From the NCBI GenBank assembly GCA_013350335.1, contig CM023538.1, positions 50,171,195 to 50,235,194 of the forward strand: a stretch of 64,000 nt of DNA, read 5' to 3'. The position numbers were made by a program, and so were the translations under genes. Source of the DNA: Chimonanthus salicifolius (Eukaryota > Streptophyta > Magnoliopsida > Laurales > Calycanthaceae). Of the stretch, positions 1 to 11,574 are shown piece after piece (the first letter of the stretch is position 1; every line of letters starts with the position of its first letter). The notes under the pieces were generated by a model. The model saw only the letters and a list, made by a program, of their open reading frames with translations, did not search any database and had not been told where the DNA came from.

Positions 1-210
1 ATCATATGAATTGTCTCTAAACAAAATTTGAACTCATTTTGAGTTGATCACACTGTTAGATTAAAAATTCGTTCAAAATTCCCTCCATTTTAATTGTTGA
101 TGTTTGAGATATTGAAAATCATGAATTTTCAAATTCAATAAATTTATTTTCTTTACAAAAAATAATATCTTAAAAATACCTCTCAAATTCATTATTTTTG
201 TAAATTGGAC
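1..210. repeat. Dispersed AT-rich repeat, copy 1
   Basis: This stretch aligns by eye with 31668-31920 in the same orientation. Shared blocks include gagttgatc, ctgttagatt or ttgttagattt, and a following cca-ttt-aatgttgat block. No ORF or terminal structure is visible, so the element class is unknown. It is cut by the window start. Confidence 0.45.
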
Positions 211-555
211 TCCACTCCTATGAATCCCATTCTTAAAAATTGATTATTATTTTTTTCATTTTTATGACCTATTTTAAACCTAGATTTGTAGACTAGAGAA
301 GGAGCTTAGGATGCTCTTGTTGAGTGGTTGATAGTGATAAGGTTTGTGTGTTTCTTACAACTTCTATGATGACATCCCTGTAAATATGATGTTGGCTGTC
401 TCATTTGGTTATTGGTTTTGGAAAAGGGTAAAACGACTTCTCATTTTCAAGCTATCTATTCTAAGGTGTGCCTATTGTACTTCCATCCATCACTTATCAA
501 TCACCACTCTTCTCTTCTGTCATCCATACAAAATTCCAAATATATCTAGTGGCTT
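211..555. other. No gene recognised
   Basis: AT-rich sequence with only short random ORFs. One 84-codon frame overlaps the 5' repeat of the next element and has no recognisable motif. Confidence 0.5.
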
Positions 556-905
556 AGCGACCAATTATAGATACATCCGTTCGAGGAGAAAAAATTAAAA
601 ATTTATATGAGATTAGGTCACTCCACTTATCAGATTAGTCTTTTGGACTGAAAGTGCAGTTCTAACAGTGGTATGAGTGCTAGGTCCTCAAGTCACAATA
701 TGTAGACTCAGGAATTCTCTAATCAAATGGGATGGTGGGTGACGATCTATCTGCCGGAAAGTCTCATTCAAAGGAGAGATTGTTGGAGTACGAATGAGAG
801 TTCTACATCAGATGTGAGGGAGAAAAACTAAAGACTTATATAGAACCGAATCATTTTGCTTATCAAATTAGTCTTTTGAACTGAAAATCTATTTTGAAAG
901 TGATT
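556..905 (+). mobile_element. TRIM-like miniature LTR retrotransposon, copy 1
   Basis: Two diverged direct repeats of about 110-125 bp (about 556-667 and 781-905) flank about 113 bp. The left repeat is followed at about 669 by tggtatgagtgc, which resembles the initiator-tRNA primer-binding sequence TGGTATCAGAGC. The right repeat starts TGTTGGAGT at 781 directly after a purine run (aaaggagaga). The same LTR and internal sequence recur at 32634-32955, so this is a family and not chance. No protein is encoded. Similarity may continue past 905, suggesting a chained copy. The left boundary is approximate. Confidence 0.6.
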
Positions 906-1980
906 TAAAATGTTATATCTCAGTGTGTGGATGACAAAAAGTCCTGTCACAGGAATTTGGATGGTGACCCAAATGAGAGTACAACACTGAACAGTCAATT
1001 TTGGTTTGTGACACATAAAACATGTTTTCTGCAATTGTTAACAGTCATAGCAAGAAATTATAAGATACACTGCTCTAGAAATCAAATTTAAGAGGCTACT
1101 CAATCCAATTAGATTAGGATTCGTCGAGGTACTGGTACAATTGATTTCAAAATCATTTCATACATTAAAACAGGTTAAAACCAGACATAAAACCCGTCCA
1201 AATCTGAATTTATTTATTATTTATTTTATATTATTTGACTACGGTTGAATTTCGTAGAGTTTGGCATTCTTCGATTATAAAAACAATAAAATTTTAGATT
1301 GCAAAGTTGATAAAAGTAGCAATTTTGGCTGCATCTGGATGAGGGGTATAATAGAATGAGGTGTTATCTCTCATTAACTTTATTTAATAACTAAATTACA
1401 TGGATGAAAAATCTCAATTTTATCTTTATTTATCAATTCACTCTCACTTTGAAAATCGTTTTAAAGCAAAAGATATTCGATTATCCACATCTATAAAATC
1501 TATCCCTCATCTAAACGTAGCCAAAGGAACCTTACCATGCGTGTCTTTCCCACCTATCAAATCCATCGCTATTGAACCATGTCCACTAAGTCTTCAAACA
1601 TTTTGGGCTCACTTAGCCTCATAAATTCAAGAGTTTTTTTAAATTTCTGTGTCCATTCACTATCATAGACATGGCTATTGTCATTGTCCACCATTGTCAT
1701 TATCAACAAAATTGCAAATGGATATGAGATCCACTTCAATTTATTGATTTATCCCTCAATGATTTTCCATCTTTCCATTGCATCTTTGATGATGGTATTT
1801 AAGAATTTGGTTGATGACACAATGTGCATCAATTTTTTTTCCATAAACTAATTTAATGCATAGAAAAAATCTTTATTAGGCTCTCTAATTTTATTAGATG
1901 TTTTTTATTTCTAATGAAAATATGTATCAGTTATTATATCACAATTTTTGACAAAATAAAATTATATAGGATAAGGAAGC
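906..1980. other. No gene recognised
   Basis: AT-rich intergenic sequence. The 74-codon plus frame at 1400-1624 has no recognisable domain and no supporting signals. Confidence 0.5.
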
Positions 1981-1984
1981 ATAT

Positions 1985-2008
1985 CTCTGATAAAAGAAGA
2001 TATCAGAG
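1985..2008. repeat. Short hairpin, partly duplicated downstream
   Basis: CTCTGATA at 1985-1992 and TATCAGAG at 2001-2008 form a perfect 8-bp stem with an 8-base loop. The surrounding ggataagga-gcatatctctgataaaag block recurs at about 2121-2160 without the second arm. Confidence 0.5.
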
Positions 2009-2169
2009 CTTCTTCCAATGCCCTTGGGTTTCTCTTTTCTTATCCATCATTTTTCTTAAGTCAAAAGCATGATCTAGATTCTAATCTTTTATCCATAGCG
2101 GAAAAAGGCCTATTTTAATGTAGGATAAGGAGCATATCTCTGATAAAAGGAGATATGTCACATCTTGTA

Positions 2170-3124
2170 AACAATAGCAATCATTTTCTTCATTTTCTTT
2201 TTTGTTTACTTTACTTTTGAAAGCAGCCATCATTGATTGTGTTTAAAAAATTCAATAAAATTTACATGTATAATTTATGATATAGGAAATTTACTTTACT
2301 TAATTTTTTTTTTTTTTACATTGATAAATTCTGAAAAGAAAATTTGACCAAGGCGTTGGAGTGATGGGCTAAAGTCTACTTCGAAGGGATGGACTAGAGC
2401 CTATTTCAAAAGTTCTAAATTAAATTTGTTTCTCACTCCAATCTAAAGAGTCAGACTTCATAAATTTACTTATAATAGATGGATAAGAAGGCTTCCACAT
2501 ACTGTAAAGACTAATCAGATTCTCTAAGAAATATAGACAACTTAGTCTTAAAAATAAAAATCTACATTTCGTTTGAATGAATGATTCTATTGATCAATTG
2601 TGGACCGACCATCTCATAGGTGTTCAGTTGGTCCAAATGTCAGGTCCATTTGACTCAAGCGTGTTTGTAGAATTAAGCATGACAATAAAAGATATGAGTC
2701 CAGGCCCATCTTGGGGTTAGGAATGTAAATGGGTCACCAACATAATTGATCACTGAAATAGTCTGGAAAGAAAACCCGTACAAATGGATATGAACTATAG
2801 GGGGTACAGACCTGAATGCACTCTGTTAATATAGCCAGTGGGGTCATTAATAGGCAAGCTGAGCTATATTATTATTATTATTACTATCTCTTTGCCAAAC
2901 CAAAAATTTCAGTGGCCCAAATTTTTCTGCAGAAGTAACGATCATATTGCCCATTTTGACCAATCTTCTTTTTTCGAAAAATAAGAAAAGTGAAATGGCT
3001 GAAATGTTGGTTTCCTTTGCAAAATTTTCCTATATTACTTACAAAACTTAAAAGAGGACCCTGATCTAGTAAAAATTAATTTGATCCGATTAATCAACCC
3101 GGCCTAAACTGACTCATTTTGGGC
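2170..3124. other. No gene recognised
   Basis: AT-rich sequence with a short (ATT)n run near 2870. No coding or terminal-repeat structure was identified up to the truncated end of the copia element. Confidence 0.5.
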
Positions 3125-3136
3125 CTCCAAATGCCT

Positions 3137-3778
3137 CTAACCAGGCCTTCTTTTGAATCTGATGTTGGTCATTCGATCATGCACGATCAATAGTGGAAGC
3201 ACGAAACATGGGTAGCATGCACAACCAAAAGTGCGAAAGGAGAGGTAATCAAGTGTGGTGCCAAAAAGCTTCTGATATGGTGAGGACCATTGGCAAAGTG
3301 GTGTCGGCAGCCTATTGACAAGATACACAACAGTAAAGAGTGCCTCAACCCAAAGGTGATGAGGGAGATGAGACGCAATGAATAGGGTGCGCTTATTTCG
3401 GACAGATGGCGGCGTTTGCGTTCAGCAAGACCGTTCTACTGTGGAGTGTTTGGAGATGATAGACGGTGATTGATCCATTTTTGCACACACAATTATGAAC
3501 GGAATGATTATCATACTCTTTACCACCATCACTTTGAAACATTTTATTGGTAGTAGAAGAGTGATTTTCAACAAATGCAAGAATGTTTGAAAATGAACGA
3601 AAACTTTCAATTTATGAAGTATAGGAAAATAAAAATAAAAACGTGTGTAATCATCTGTGAATAAAACATAATATCGAAAGCCAGAAACTGATAAAACATG
3701 AGACATCCATACATCTGAATGAATTAAATAAAAATGTTCAAAAGTACAATGAGAATGAACTGAAATCGGGAGTCGCAT
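3137..3778 (-). pseudogene. copia integrase core, decayed
   Basis: Minus-strand frames read LIHSDVW, then GFRYYVLFTDDYTRF, and further on YLVNRLPTP and SPYQKLFGTTLDYLSFRTFGC. These are hallmark stretches of the copia integrase catalytic core (rve family), with the first catalytic Asp in HSDVW and the second in FTDDYTRF. The domain is spread over several frames by frameshifts, and the region between the catalytic Asps and the NRLPTP block is degraded. It would have inserted element cDNA into the host genome. It ends abruptly at the truncation near 3125. Confidence 0.85.
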
Positions 3779-4099
3779 AAACTTGCCTAAAACACAATGA
3801 CTACAAAATCTAGAACGGAAAAATTGACAAGATGGTCCTAAACATTAATTATTTGCTAATACTTGAAGCACTTTATTAGATGGATGTCAAAGACGCTGGT
3901 GCCAGAGTGACGAAGAGGAGCATGATGCAGCTAAAGCATGGGCTGAGAGAGTGTTGGGCTTCATGGGATAGATGTCTGTTTCACATTAGCCCTGAAACAA
4001 AATAGCACCAGTACGCAAATCAAGAATAACAAAGTCCCAAGGGAAGAAAGTAAAACTAACAAAATGATCTTTAGTGAATGGAGCCACAAATAACAACTT

Positions 4100-4450
4100 T
4101 TTATGCATTTGAGGAAGATAAGAAAAACATAAAGGAACCAGAAGAGAGAGACAAAGTACCAGTGTGCGCAATGGGAAGAGAGTCACCGTTACCCAATAAA
4201 ACGTGATCAGTACCGCCATAATCAGTCCCGCAGTAAAGAGAGTGTGCATCACCGATCATATGATAGGTAGCTACAGTATCGGGATACCAGTTGTGATCAA
4301 CTGGAGGAGCAATCTGCTTGCCGGTGAAGGTAGATGGAGGATCAGCCTCGAGTTGAGACTCTTGGCAGTAGCGCTGATAGTAGTGATTAGCATTATGTCC
4401 ATACTTGGAGCATATCTGACACTAGATGGTGCTAGACGGAGGATTGCCAA
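4100..4450 (-). pseudogene. copia zinc knuckle and protease, decayed
   Basis: The minus strand at about 4395-4435 encodes a CCHC-type knuckle, CQICSKYGHNANHYY, as found at the end of copia gag. It is followed by a protease-like block ending LLGNGDSLPIAHTG, a standard copia motif. The active-site position reads DTVAT where copia proteases have D-S/T-G-A, so catalysis is lost. Stops separate it from the integrase. The frame is well preserved across about 90 residues, enough for a family call but not for activity. Confidence 0.75.
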
Positions 4451-4649
4451 CAATGCTGGGAGAGGATGGTGAAAGTCCCCGACTTCAATTGCCTCGACCG
4501 CCTCTACCATTGTTGGATGGGGTTCAGCAATCTGTGTGACCACGACAACCACAAGTAGAGGTCACGCGCCCACAAGAAGAGGGAAAGGTAGTGTGATGCA
4601 TGCCTGCCGTGCTATCAGATGTGGAACTTTGAACCGGATGAGAGATCTG

Positions 4650-5240
4650 TTACTCAAAGTAAAAGAGGTGAGTGCAGAGATCTGTGAACATCGGAAGTGG
4701 AGGAAAATTGATGATGAAAGTGACAAACATAGAGTTGTTAGAGTCAAGTTCGTGAAGCACCGACATAATAATGACATCATTGGAGACATGCTGATAAATA
4801 GCGACTAAAGCACTAGCAAAGGATTTGGCATGCTGTAAATATTCAAATATGGTCTTTATACTTTTGGAAATAGAAAGCAACTGAGCACATAGGTGAGTTG
4901 CGTTTGCAAGAGTGTGCTGTGAAAATTTGCACTGGAAACAGTTCCAAAAATTTGCACTAGAAATAGTCCCAAATCTCACGGGAGGTGGAGAGGTCAACAA
5001 CTTGGGCTAGCACATATTCAAATAGGGTAGCATTGATAATGCCAACTGGGTGTGATCCATCTCAACCCAAGTGGTCTAGGTAGGATTTGGGGTAGGTTTG
5101 GATGGGTTATCTCTAGAAAGGTATTGAGGGGGGCAAAGGTCTGTCACATCAATGAAGGGCTAATGTTCTGGGCATGCCAAAGAAAGTAGTTTATCTCTGT
5201 TAGTTTGACGGAGGCGAGGCTTGAAAAGTTGGGGATCGTG
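4650..5240 (-). pseudogene. copia gag (UBN2-like), decayed
   Basis: Minus-strand frames read FEYVLAQVVDLSTSREIWDYF, then IFEYLQHAKSFASALVAIYQ and a tail resembling the standard copia gag end (ISNFPPLPMFTDL-like). This matches UBN2-type gag of plant copia elements: the TSREIW helix, the EYL-AKSLA-SLA block and a PLTF-DL block. In-frame stops and shifts interrupt it. Gag would form the virus-like particle. Its exact start is not resolvable. Confidence 0.7.
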
Positions 5241-6356
5241 AGGGGCGTCATAGAAGAGGTTGAGGAGGAAGCCAATGTAGCAGATTCGGGTGATGGTAGC
5301 CAGTGTAGCAGATTCGGGTGATGGTAGCCAATGTAGCAGATTTGGGTGATGGTAATGAGATGGGTGGGTTATTGTAGGAAGAGGATCTGTAAAAGGACTG
5401 TGGGCTGCTTGTCTGGGACAGAAAGGAGTTCAAGAGATGAAAGAATTCTGTAAAAGAAAGAGGGTACTGTGTAACCGTCAAGTACTATGGGCAACAGATC
5501 TGGTTTTTAGATCTGTCTTTGAAGACGACACACGCAGCAATAAGAAGTGGTGTTTTGGGCACTGCTAAAGAAGTTGGCGACGAAGAAGGGGGTGTGGTGG
5601 GGAAGCATTGCGATGAGACACTTGGTAGAATCGAGGAAAGAGGTCGTGAAATAGGACGGATGCGCTGCGACTAGAGAAAAGGAGCGTTGCAGGAGATGTT
5701 GTCCGCAACGGACCAGAGAAGAGAGGGCGTGGGCGTGGATCGCTGGAGAAGATGATGTCCAGAATTGTAGACGGCGAGCCTGAGCTTGGGGCAGCCCAAG
5801 AGGGTGGTTGTCACGGAGATCAAGACGAGCATGGAAAACGGATGGAGATGTGAAGAAATCTGATGGGAAACGCCACAGTAGAGGGTGAAAGAAGGTTGTC
5901 ACGCTGCAGCGCCAAGCAAGAAACAGAATCCAGATCTAGTCTGGGACCGCGATGCGGCAGAAAGAGGATCTCGGGCGAAACTAAGCGAGGACCAAGATCA
6001 GTCAGCGAACGACGTTGGGAGACTGCGTGGTCGACGAGTAAGGAAGGAGGAGGGACTGCCAAAGAACAGAACAACAGCGTGGAACAACAAATCTGGGTTG
6101 GAAAACCAGATCTACAACAGCAACGACGAACGTGGAAGGTCGCTAGCATAGAGCGCCTAATTAGAGATGAAGACAACTGTCGATGAATGAGGAAGGTAAC
6201 ACGACAACGACCAAAAGGAAGAAAAGATGGAAAGAGAGAAGTTCGTTCACTGTGCTGGTACGGTCCTGCGATGTTGGTGGGAAAGGATTGAAGTGCAGGG
6301 ATAAGACGAGAGGAGTAATTTTGAGAAACGCTAAGAGATCTAAAAAGCCCAGATTT
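5241..6356 (-). other. copia 5' leader, no credible protein
   Basis: About 1.1 kb between the primer-binding site and recognisable gag. Several long overlapping frames exist on both strands (for example 5820-6383 minus and 5863-6186 plus), but none resembles a known domain. It is locally GC-richer than its surroundings and holds a short tandem repeat near 5277-5345 (unit contains gatggtagcca-tgtagcagatt). I read it as untranslated leader. Confidence 0.5.
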
Positions 6357-6368
6357 GGCTCGATACCA
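6357..6368 (-). other. Primer-binding site of the copia element
   Basis: The minus strand reads TGGTATCGAGCC, close to the usual plant copia site TGGTATCAGAGC, which is complementary to initiator tRNA-Met. It abuts the CA end of the LTR, which fixes the LTR boundary at 6369. Confidence 0.75.
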
Positions 6369-6553
6369 TGAAGACTTTGGCAAAACTGCTCACAAGCCTC
6401 ACTTATTATACTTTATATATATATATATATTACAAGTATCTCAAAAAGGAAAGGAAAGAATCAATTACAATCTATTAATTAATTAGGATGACAGACAAGT
6501 ATAGGAATAGAAACTCAACTCTTTTCTCCAATAGTGTAAAGTGGTGATTGTCA
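6369..6553 (-). repeat. 5' LTR of the copia element, with TATA region
   Basis: On the minus strand it starts TGACAATCACC and ends CTTCA, giving TG...CA termini over 185 bp. A (TA)n stretch at about 6412-6431, followed by agtataataagtgagg, is a plausible TATA region. No second copy was found, so the outer boundary is inferred from the TG dinucleotide only. Confidence 0.55.
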
Positions 6554-7634
6554 AGAATTTATAATTTATTGCATGTTTTAATGGCTTAAAATTTAATGAT
6601 AAATAATATTGATAATATTGATTTTATATAGTTGTAATCACAATTTTCTGTGTCACATGCCCCAGATGTCCCTTGGATCCCTTGCCATACATCATATGCT
6701 ATTGTGTTTCATTTTAAAATTTGATATTATTTCCACCCTTATTATATATCCCATATTTTGGACTGTATATGTTATTCTTCTTGAGACTTTTTAACTATAA
6801 AAGTCGCCTGTAATGATCACTTATACTTGTGGGGCAACCTGGCATGAGATCTTACACTGGATGGAGTGGATGCAGAGAAAAAGAAAAATTTGCCAAAGTA
6901 TGAAATATCAACGGAAATATTTTGGATTCAGGAAGACAAGATGCAAATATTGAGAATTAAAGATTTTTTTTTTTTAAAGAAAATGAGCCCATTAAAGGCC
7001 CACTATTTTGAATCTTCCTAAATTTTAAATTTTAGGGTGAAAATTGACAAGCGCCGTCACCCAATTAATGTGGATCCTATTGAAAGATCCTTCTAAAGGA
7101 ATCTAAACTCACTAATACAATGGCGTTTTTTTTTTTTTAAAAAAAAAAATTATGATGGAGAAATCCAAGACTCTCACTTCTCTCCGAGTACAAGGGCATT
7201 AGATAAAATTTTAAAAGCACGAAGCCCCCTGCAAGTAAAAAACATCGAGTGATTACGAGACTGGAACCTAGGATACAATTGTATGGGTTAAATATTATAT
7301 AGGGACTTGGGCTTGTGCAATTAAAAACAGCAAAACTCTATAGTTTAAAATGCTCGATCCACAATTAATAGAGCTGGATGTATGCCATGCCTAGTCCAAA
7401 GCCCACCTGTTGCCAACTATGAGGATGGCAAAGTCCTTAAAGTCCAATAGCCCAAAGCACTAGGCCCACTATATTAGGGCTCATTGAGTGCAAGGTCTAG
7501 CCCAAACCTGGTCCATTTTCATCCTTAGACTGAGCTGTGATGGATCTGAACATTGTTTTTAAGACTACACACAAAAACCATTGACTAACTTTCTCATCAA
7601 TTTCTCAAAATTTAGAATGCTCATCACTCTTCAG
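6554..7634. other. No gene recognised; upstream flank or intron of the SABATH fragment
   Basis: AT-rich sequence with poly-T/poly-A near 7130-7150. The 5' SABATH exons, which would encode the SAM-binding part, were sought here and not seen. The last bases before 7635 form a pyrimidine-rich 3' splice site (ctcttcag). Confidence 0.5.
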
Positions 7635-9015
7635 GTTCCTCCGGCAATCTTAGACGAGAACGGCCAATCATTGAATAAGGGAAAGATGTGTGTATCTGAA
7701 TCAAGCCCTGCTGTAGTAGCAAAAGCCTACCTGATGCAATTCCAAGAGGACTTTCTGCTGTTCTTGAAATCAAGATCAGAAGAATTGATAGTTGGGGGTC
7801 GTATGGTATTGATATTGCTTGGAAGGAGGACTGGGAATCACAAGGAAAGAGGACATGCTACCTACTGGGAACTATTGGCCCAAGCCTTTGCTTGCATGGT
7901 TTCGTCGGTTCGTTCTTTTCTTATTTCTTTATATTCTTTTTTAAATTTCATCATCATTGTTGTCATCATGACCATATTGCATATAAGACATTCACAGGAC
8001 CCAAACCTACAACTAGGTGTGCAATTAGGCGGGCTTAACCCGAGTCCACATGGGAAAACCCAAAAAAATCAGGTTGGGTCAACCAGGGCTCAGGTCAGGC
8101 TAATTTCATGCCCAAACTATTAGGCCCGAATCAGATTCGAGTCGGGTCTGAGCATAGTATATTAAACTCTAGTTTGGTCCAAATTCTGAAAGCCCAAAAT
8201 TTACCTACATTTTGTAAAGTAAAAGTTTCTTTAATTGATATTGTATATAGATTTATAACATATATTCTACAAAATCTACCGAAGAAACTCCATTTTAAAC
8301 CCAAAGAAGCCCGAGCCCAGATAAGCCCAGATACACATTTTGGGCTCGAAATCAAGTTCCGGCCCTACGTATACAATTCCGGTCGGGCTTGGTTTTTAGT
8401 ATTTTGGAATTACCCAGGTTCAAGGCTTCAAGCTCACATTTGGGCCCTTTAATTGCAGATCAGGATTGGCTTAGACAAGCTCAAATCCAGCCTGATCTGT
8501 CCAAGTTAAACTTTTATCAGCCCATGAAAGGCTTGATATGTTGGCTCGGGCTAAGATTTTGAACTCAAAGTGAGCCTTTGATGATGATGATGATGATGAT
8601 GACAAATTATGTATCATATCCTTTATAAAATTCGTAAATTTATTTTTTCTTTTTTCTTTTAAGTTGTCCAAGTAAATTGTTTTTGTGGCAGGGAGAGGTA
8701 GAACAAGAGAAGGTAGACACATACAATGTGCATTTCTATGCTCCATCCATTGAAGAAATGAAAAGTGTAGTGAAGATGGAAGGGTCTTTTAGGGTAGATT
8801 GCATTGAGATGTTTGAAATTGGAAGTGATGGAAGAAATGGAAGGGCGATGGCAACGGCCATTAGGTCTATACAAGAATCTATGATCCTCCACCACTTTGG
8901 ACAAGGAATTATAGACAGTTTATTTGAACACTATGCACAAATTCTTGATCTAGAAATGGCTAAACAGGAGATTAAAGTCCCTAATTTGCTTCTTGTTCTA
9001 AGAAAATTGAAGTGA
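7635..9015 (+). pseudogene. SABATH carboxyl methyltransferase, 3' two exons only
   Basis: Exon 7635-7907 (91 codons) and exon 8692-9015 (107 codons plus TGA) are joined by a GT-AG intron in phase 0. The first starts VPPAILDENGQSLNKGKM and holds a QFQEDFLLFLKSRSEE block, GGRMVLILLGR and YWELLAQAF. The second holds YNVHFYAPSIEE, EGSFRVDCIEMFE and HFGQGIIDSLFEHYA. These are the C-terminal half of SABATH enzymes, which methylate carboxyl groups of small molecules such as salicylate, benzoate or jasmonate using SAM in the cytosol. The family is about 350-390 residues; about 198 remain. The intron position before VP agrees with my recollection of salicylate methyltransferase genes. The missing part carries the SAM site, so this is probably a truncated relic, although distant 5' exons left of the window cannot be excluded. 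Both exons are free of stops. The substrate cannot be inferred. Confidence 0.85.
7995..8600. repeat. Intronic repeat with GGGCTCGGGT-type blocks and (GAT)n
   Basis: Inside the SABATH intron, repeated variants of gggctyrggtcgggt and their complements (for example about 8040-8150 and 8330-8400) suggest a small inverted-repeat element inserted in the intron. A (GAT)n microsatellite lies at about 8579-8602. Boundaries are not resolved. Confidence 0.4.
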
Positions 9016-9596
9016 TTGATATTGTGATTCTCATTTGTTGAGTGTGCTGTATAATAATCAAATGTCAATTACATCGTCGCCGTTTAAGTTTTTTTATCTT
9101 ATCAATTTGGAGTTGGTTTTTATATTTGGGATATAGTAAATTATTGTCATGGACCGACTGTCTAAACTGACACTCATAACCAAATGTCAATTTACGAATA
9201 GATAATATCAAACACAATATTTTCTCTCTAAGTTAAATCAGGTCAAGCCTTTGCTTTTAGTTCTGTTTTTTGTTTGGCAAATAACATTCATTAAATGAGA
9301 TATCTAAATTTATTTATGTGCTTCTTATTCTATTCTTAATGAATTCATTTTTATCTTGTCCATAATTTTTATTTCATTTTTTCTTGCTAATAGAAGTTCT
9401 ATTTTAGTTTATGAAATAAATTTTGTTGTATAAATAGTTACTTCACTATTTACTTTCTTTTATAATTTATAGTTCATAATCTTTCATTTTTCATTATTTT
9501 TTAGATATCTACTTTATTTTTCTCATAAATGTTCCTTATCTAGTTAATAGGAAACGATGTTAGAAAGACAAAAGGAGTTATACAAAGCAGGGAAAA
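9016..9596. other. 3' flank of the SABATH fragment
   Basis: AT-rich sequence without coding signal. It may include the 3' UTR directly after the TGA at 9013-9015. Confidence 0.4.
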
Positions 9597-9825
<229 letters not shown>

Positions 9826-10385
9826 CCTATAGCTTTAGTTTGAGTCGAACCTTATCAACCCAATTTGATAGGCAATGAGATAGAAATTTCTTTGCTCTTT
9901 CCCCAATTTAACATGGGACTCTCCCTTATTTTTCCAAGCAATGCAATCGTATGGGCTGTTTGGGTACCATAAAATCCGATGCACCATTATAAGTTTGTTG
10001 ACAATGACTTTAGTCTTTTGCACATTTTTTTATCGCAAAGGTGTTGAGGGTTTTTTAGAGTATCATATTAATTTTTGAAGTAAGTGAAAGCCTCTCTATC
10101 CATACACTTGGTAATTCTACTGAAAGTGGCCATTTGGAATGGAGACCATCTCGTGTCAAGAGGGTTAAACACTTAAAGTGAGTCATTTATATTTTAAGAG
10201 AATGAATTAGATATTGGAATCAATTGTATATTTTATTTAATCCAAACCATTCGCCGTTCACTTTGCCCCTTAAATAAGCTTTGAGATGAAAGAAATGAAA
10301 CTCAATTTTGAGAGTGATTTAATGAGCAAACTAGGTGTTTTATGAGAACGAATGAGAGATCGTGATATCAAAATAGTGATCTCCA
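9826..10385. other. No gene recognised
   Basis: Single-copy-looking AT-rich sequence. It ends with the left target duplication of the SINE (10371-10385). Confidence 0.45.
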
Positions 10386-10554
10386 ATGTATATGGGTGTA
10401 GCTCAACTAGTTATCTTCCGTCTCAGAAAGCGGGAGGTTATAGGTTCGAGCTCCTATGGCCTAACTTTAATGTATCATAAGGGTAGTTTGCTCACACGTG
10501 GAGATTTTAGTAGGAATCTATTTGAGTTTCCCACACGTATATCCAAAAATAGAT
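10386..10554 (+). mobile_element. tRNA-derived SINE, copy 1
   Basis: The head resembles RNA polymerase III promoter boxes: tagctcaactag (A-box-like, about 10399) and GGTTCGAGCTCC (B-box, 10443-10454). The body continues with ggcctaactttaatgt and tcacacgtggagattttagtagga, and the 3' end is A-rich. Flanks aaatagtgatctcca (10371-10385) and aaatagtgaactcca (10555-10569) form a 15-bp target duplication with one mismatch. The same body occurs inverted at 33434-33597. It resembles plant Au-like SINEs; it is non-autonomous and needs LINE enzymes. Confidence 0.85.
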
Positions 10555-10569
10555 AAATAGTGAACTCCA

Positions 10570-11280
10570 TGAAACCACACTAAAAATCATTATTACTACC
10601 CCTCAATTAGACTGTAAGTTGAAACAATTGAAATTGGACTTAAAAACAACTAAATGAGCTGTACCATCCTATGTAGAAAGTGGATTAAACTAGGTCATCT
10701 TATTTTATTGAGAATGAATAAGATCTTGCGCTTGATTAATAAACTTTTATAACTTATAGCTCACAAGAGTTTATCCTACAATATAGTTTTAAATTAAAGG
10801 TGAAAATTTTGATTCGCTGATACCGGCAGCCGTTACACCATCGGCGAACTGCACCTTATTAGTGACTCTCTCTTCCATTTCTTATTTATTTTTTCAAAAA
10901 ATTATGAATTTTTTTATAGAAAATTCAGAATATCATGGGCTTCATTTCTACGTAGTTGTATCCTTATTTAACAGAAATTTCGATATCCAAATAGAGTTTC
11001 TAAGTTACAAAATTGAGATTTTCAAATATTATGAAAAATGTAGAAAAATTCCCAAAGATTCCAGAAAAATGGAAAAAAAAAAATTCTAATAATTTTTTGC
11101 TAAGTTGTTGATATGGTAATTATTACGAAATGACCATATTGTAAAAAACTTAGTTGCATTGAAAATTGAATTGGGTAGAAATTAAAATGATCTTGTAAAA
11201 TGAATTGCATGTAATATTCAAAGAACATTTTGGTAATAGGGCAATTTATTACCTCAGTCTTGGGTCTTCTATGAAGATGA
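10570..11280. other. No gene recognised
   Basis: AT-rich DNA. The 75-codon plus frame at 10862-11089 is low in complexity and matches nothing. Confidence 0.45.
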
Positions 11281-11566
11281 GAAGGGTGCCTAAGTGTTAT
11301 ATGGAGTTATTGGTTTTTTTAATTAATCGATATGAGACTTTTTGTCACTTTACACCTACCCTCACGTGCAGTTGGACCTTATGGCTGCAAGTGAAAACTT
11401 CAGACCCGCTCTCACGCAGAACCTGCTTCGATACATGTTAGAAAACTATAACTTGATAAAATTCTTGAGGTAGAATTCACACTCAAAAGTTGGATGTTGA
11501 GAGAAGGGTACCTCAAATATTATACGGAGTCGTTGGTTTCTCGAATCAACGAAGTGAGAGTTTTTG
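11281..11566. repeat. Direct duplication, two ~65-bp arms
   Basis: The block gagaagggtgcctaagtgtt (about 11279) to ttttgtcactt (about 11351) recurs, diverged, at about 11502-11572. About 150 bp with acctaccctcacgtgcagttg and similar text lies between the arms. Nature unknown; it directly precedes the LINE fragment. Confidence 0.4.
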
Positions 11567-11574
11567 TCACTTGA

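Larger units (their letters stand above)
3125..6553 (-). mobile_element. Truncated Ty1/copia retrotransposon
   Basis: On the minus strand the order is LTR (6369-6553), primer-binding site (6357-6368), long leader, gag, zinc knuckle, protease, GAG-pre-integrase region, then integrase. The order gag-protease-integrase is that of Ty1/copia. The element stops at about 3125 inside the integrase; reverse transcriptase, RNase H and the 3' LTR are missing and no second LTR was found. Frameshifts and stops run through all domains, so it is inactive. Inference: an old insertion that later lost its 3' half. Confidence 0.85.

Noticed and set aside
5820..6383. 187-codon minus-strand ORF with overlapping plus-strand ORFs at 5863-6186
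   Set aside because: It spans the primer-binding site and LTR edge of the copia element; no domain and no codon-like pattern. It is leader sequence.
10389..10462. Apparent tRNA gene with A- and B-box sequences
   Set aside because: No cloverleaf with paired acceptor stem; it is the head of a SINE with target duplications.
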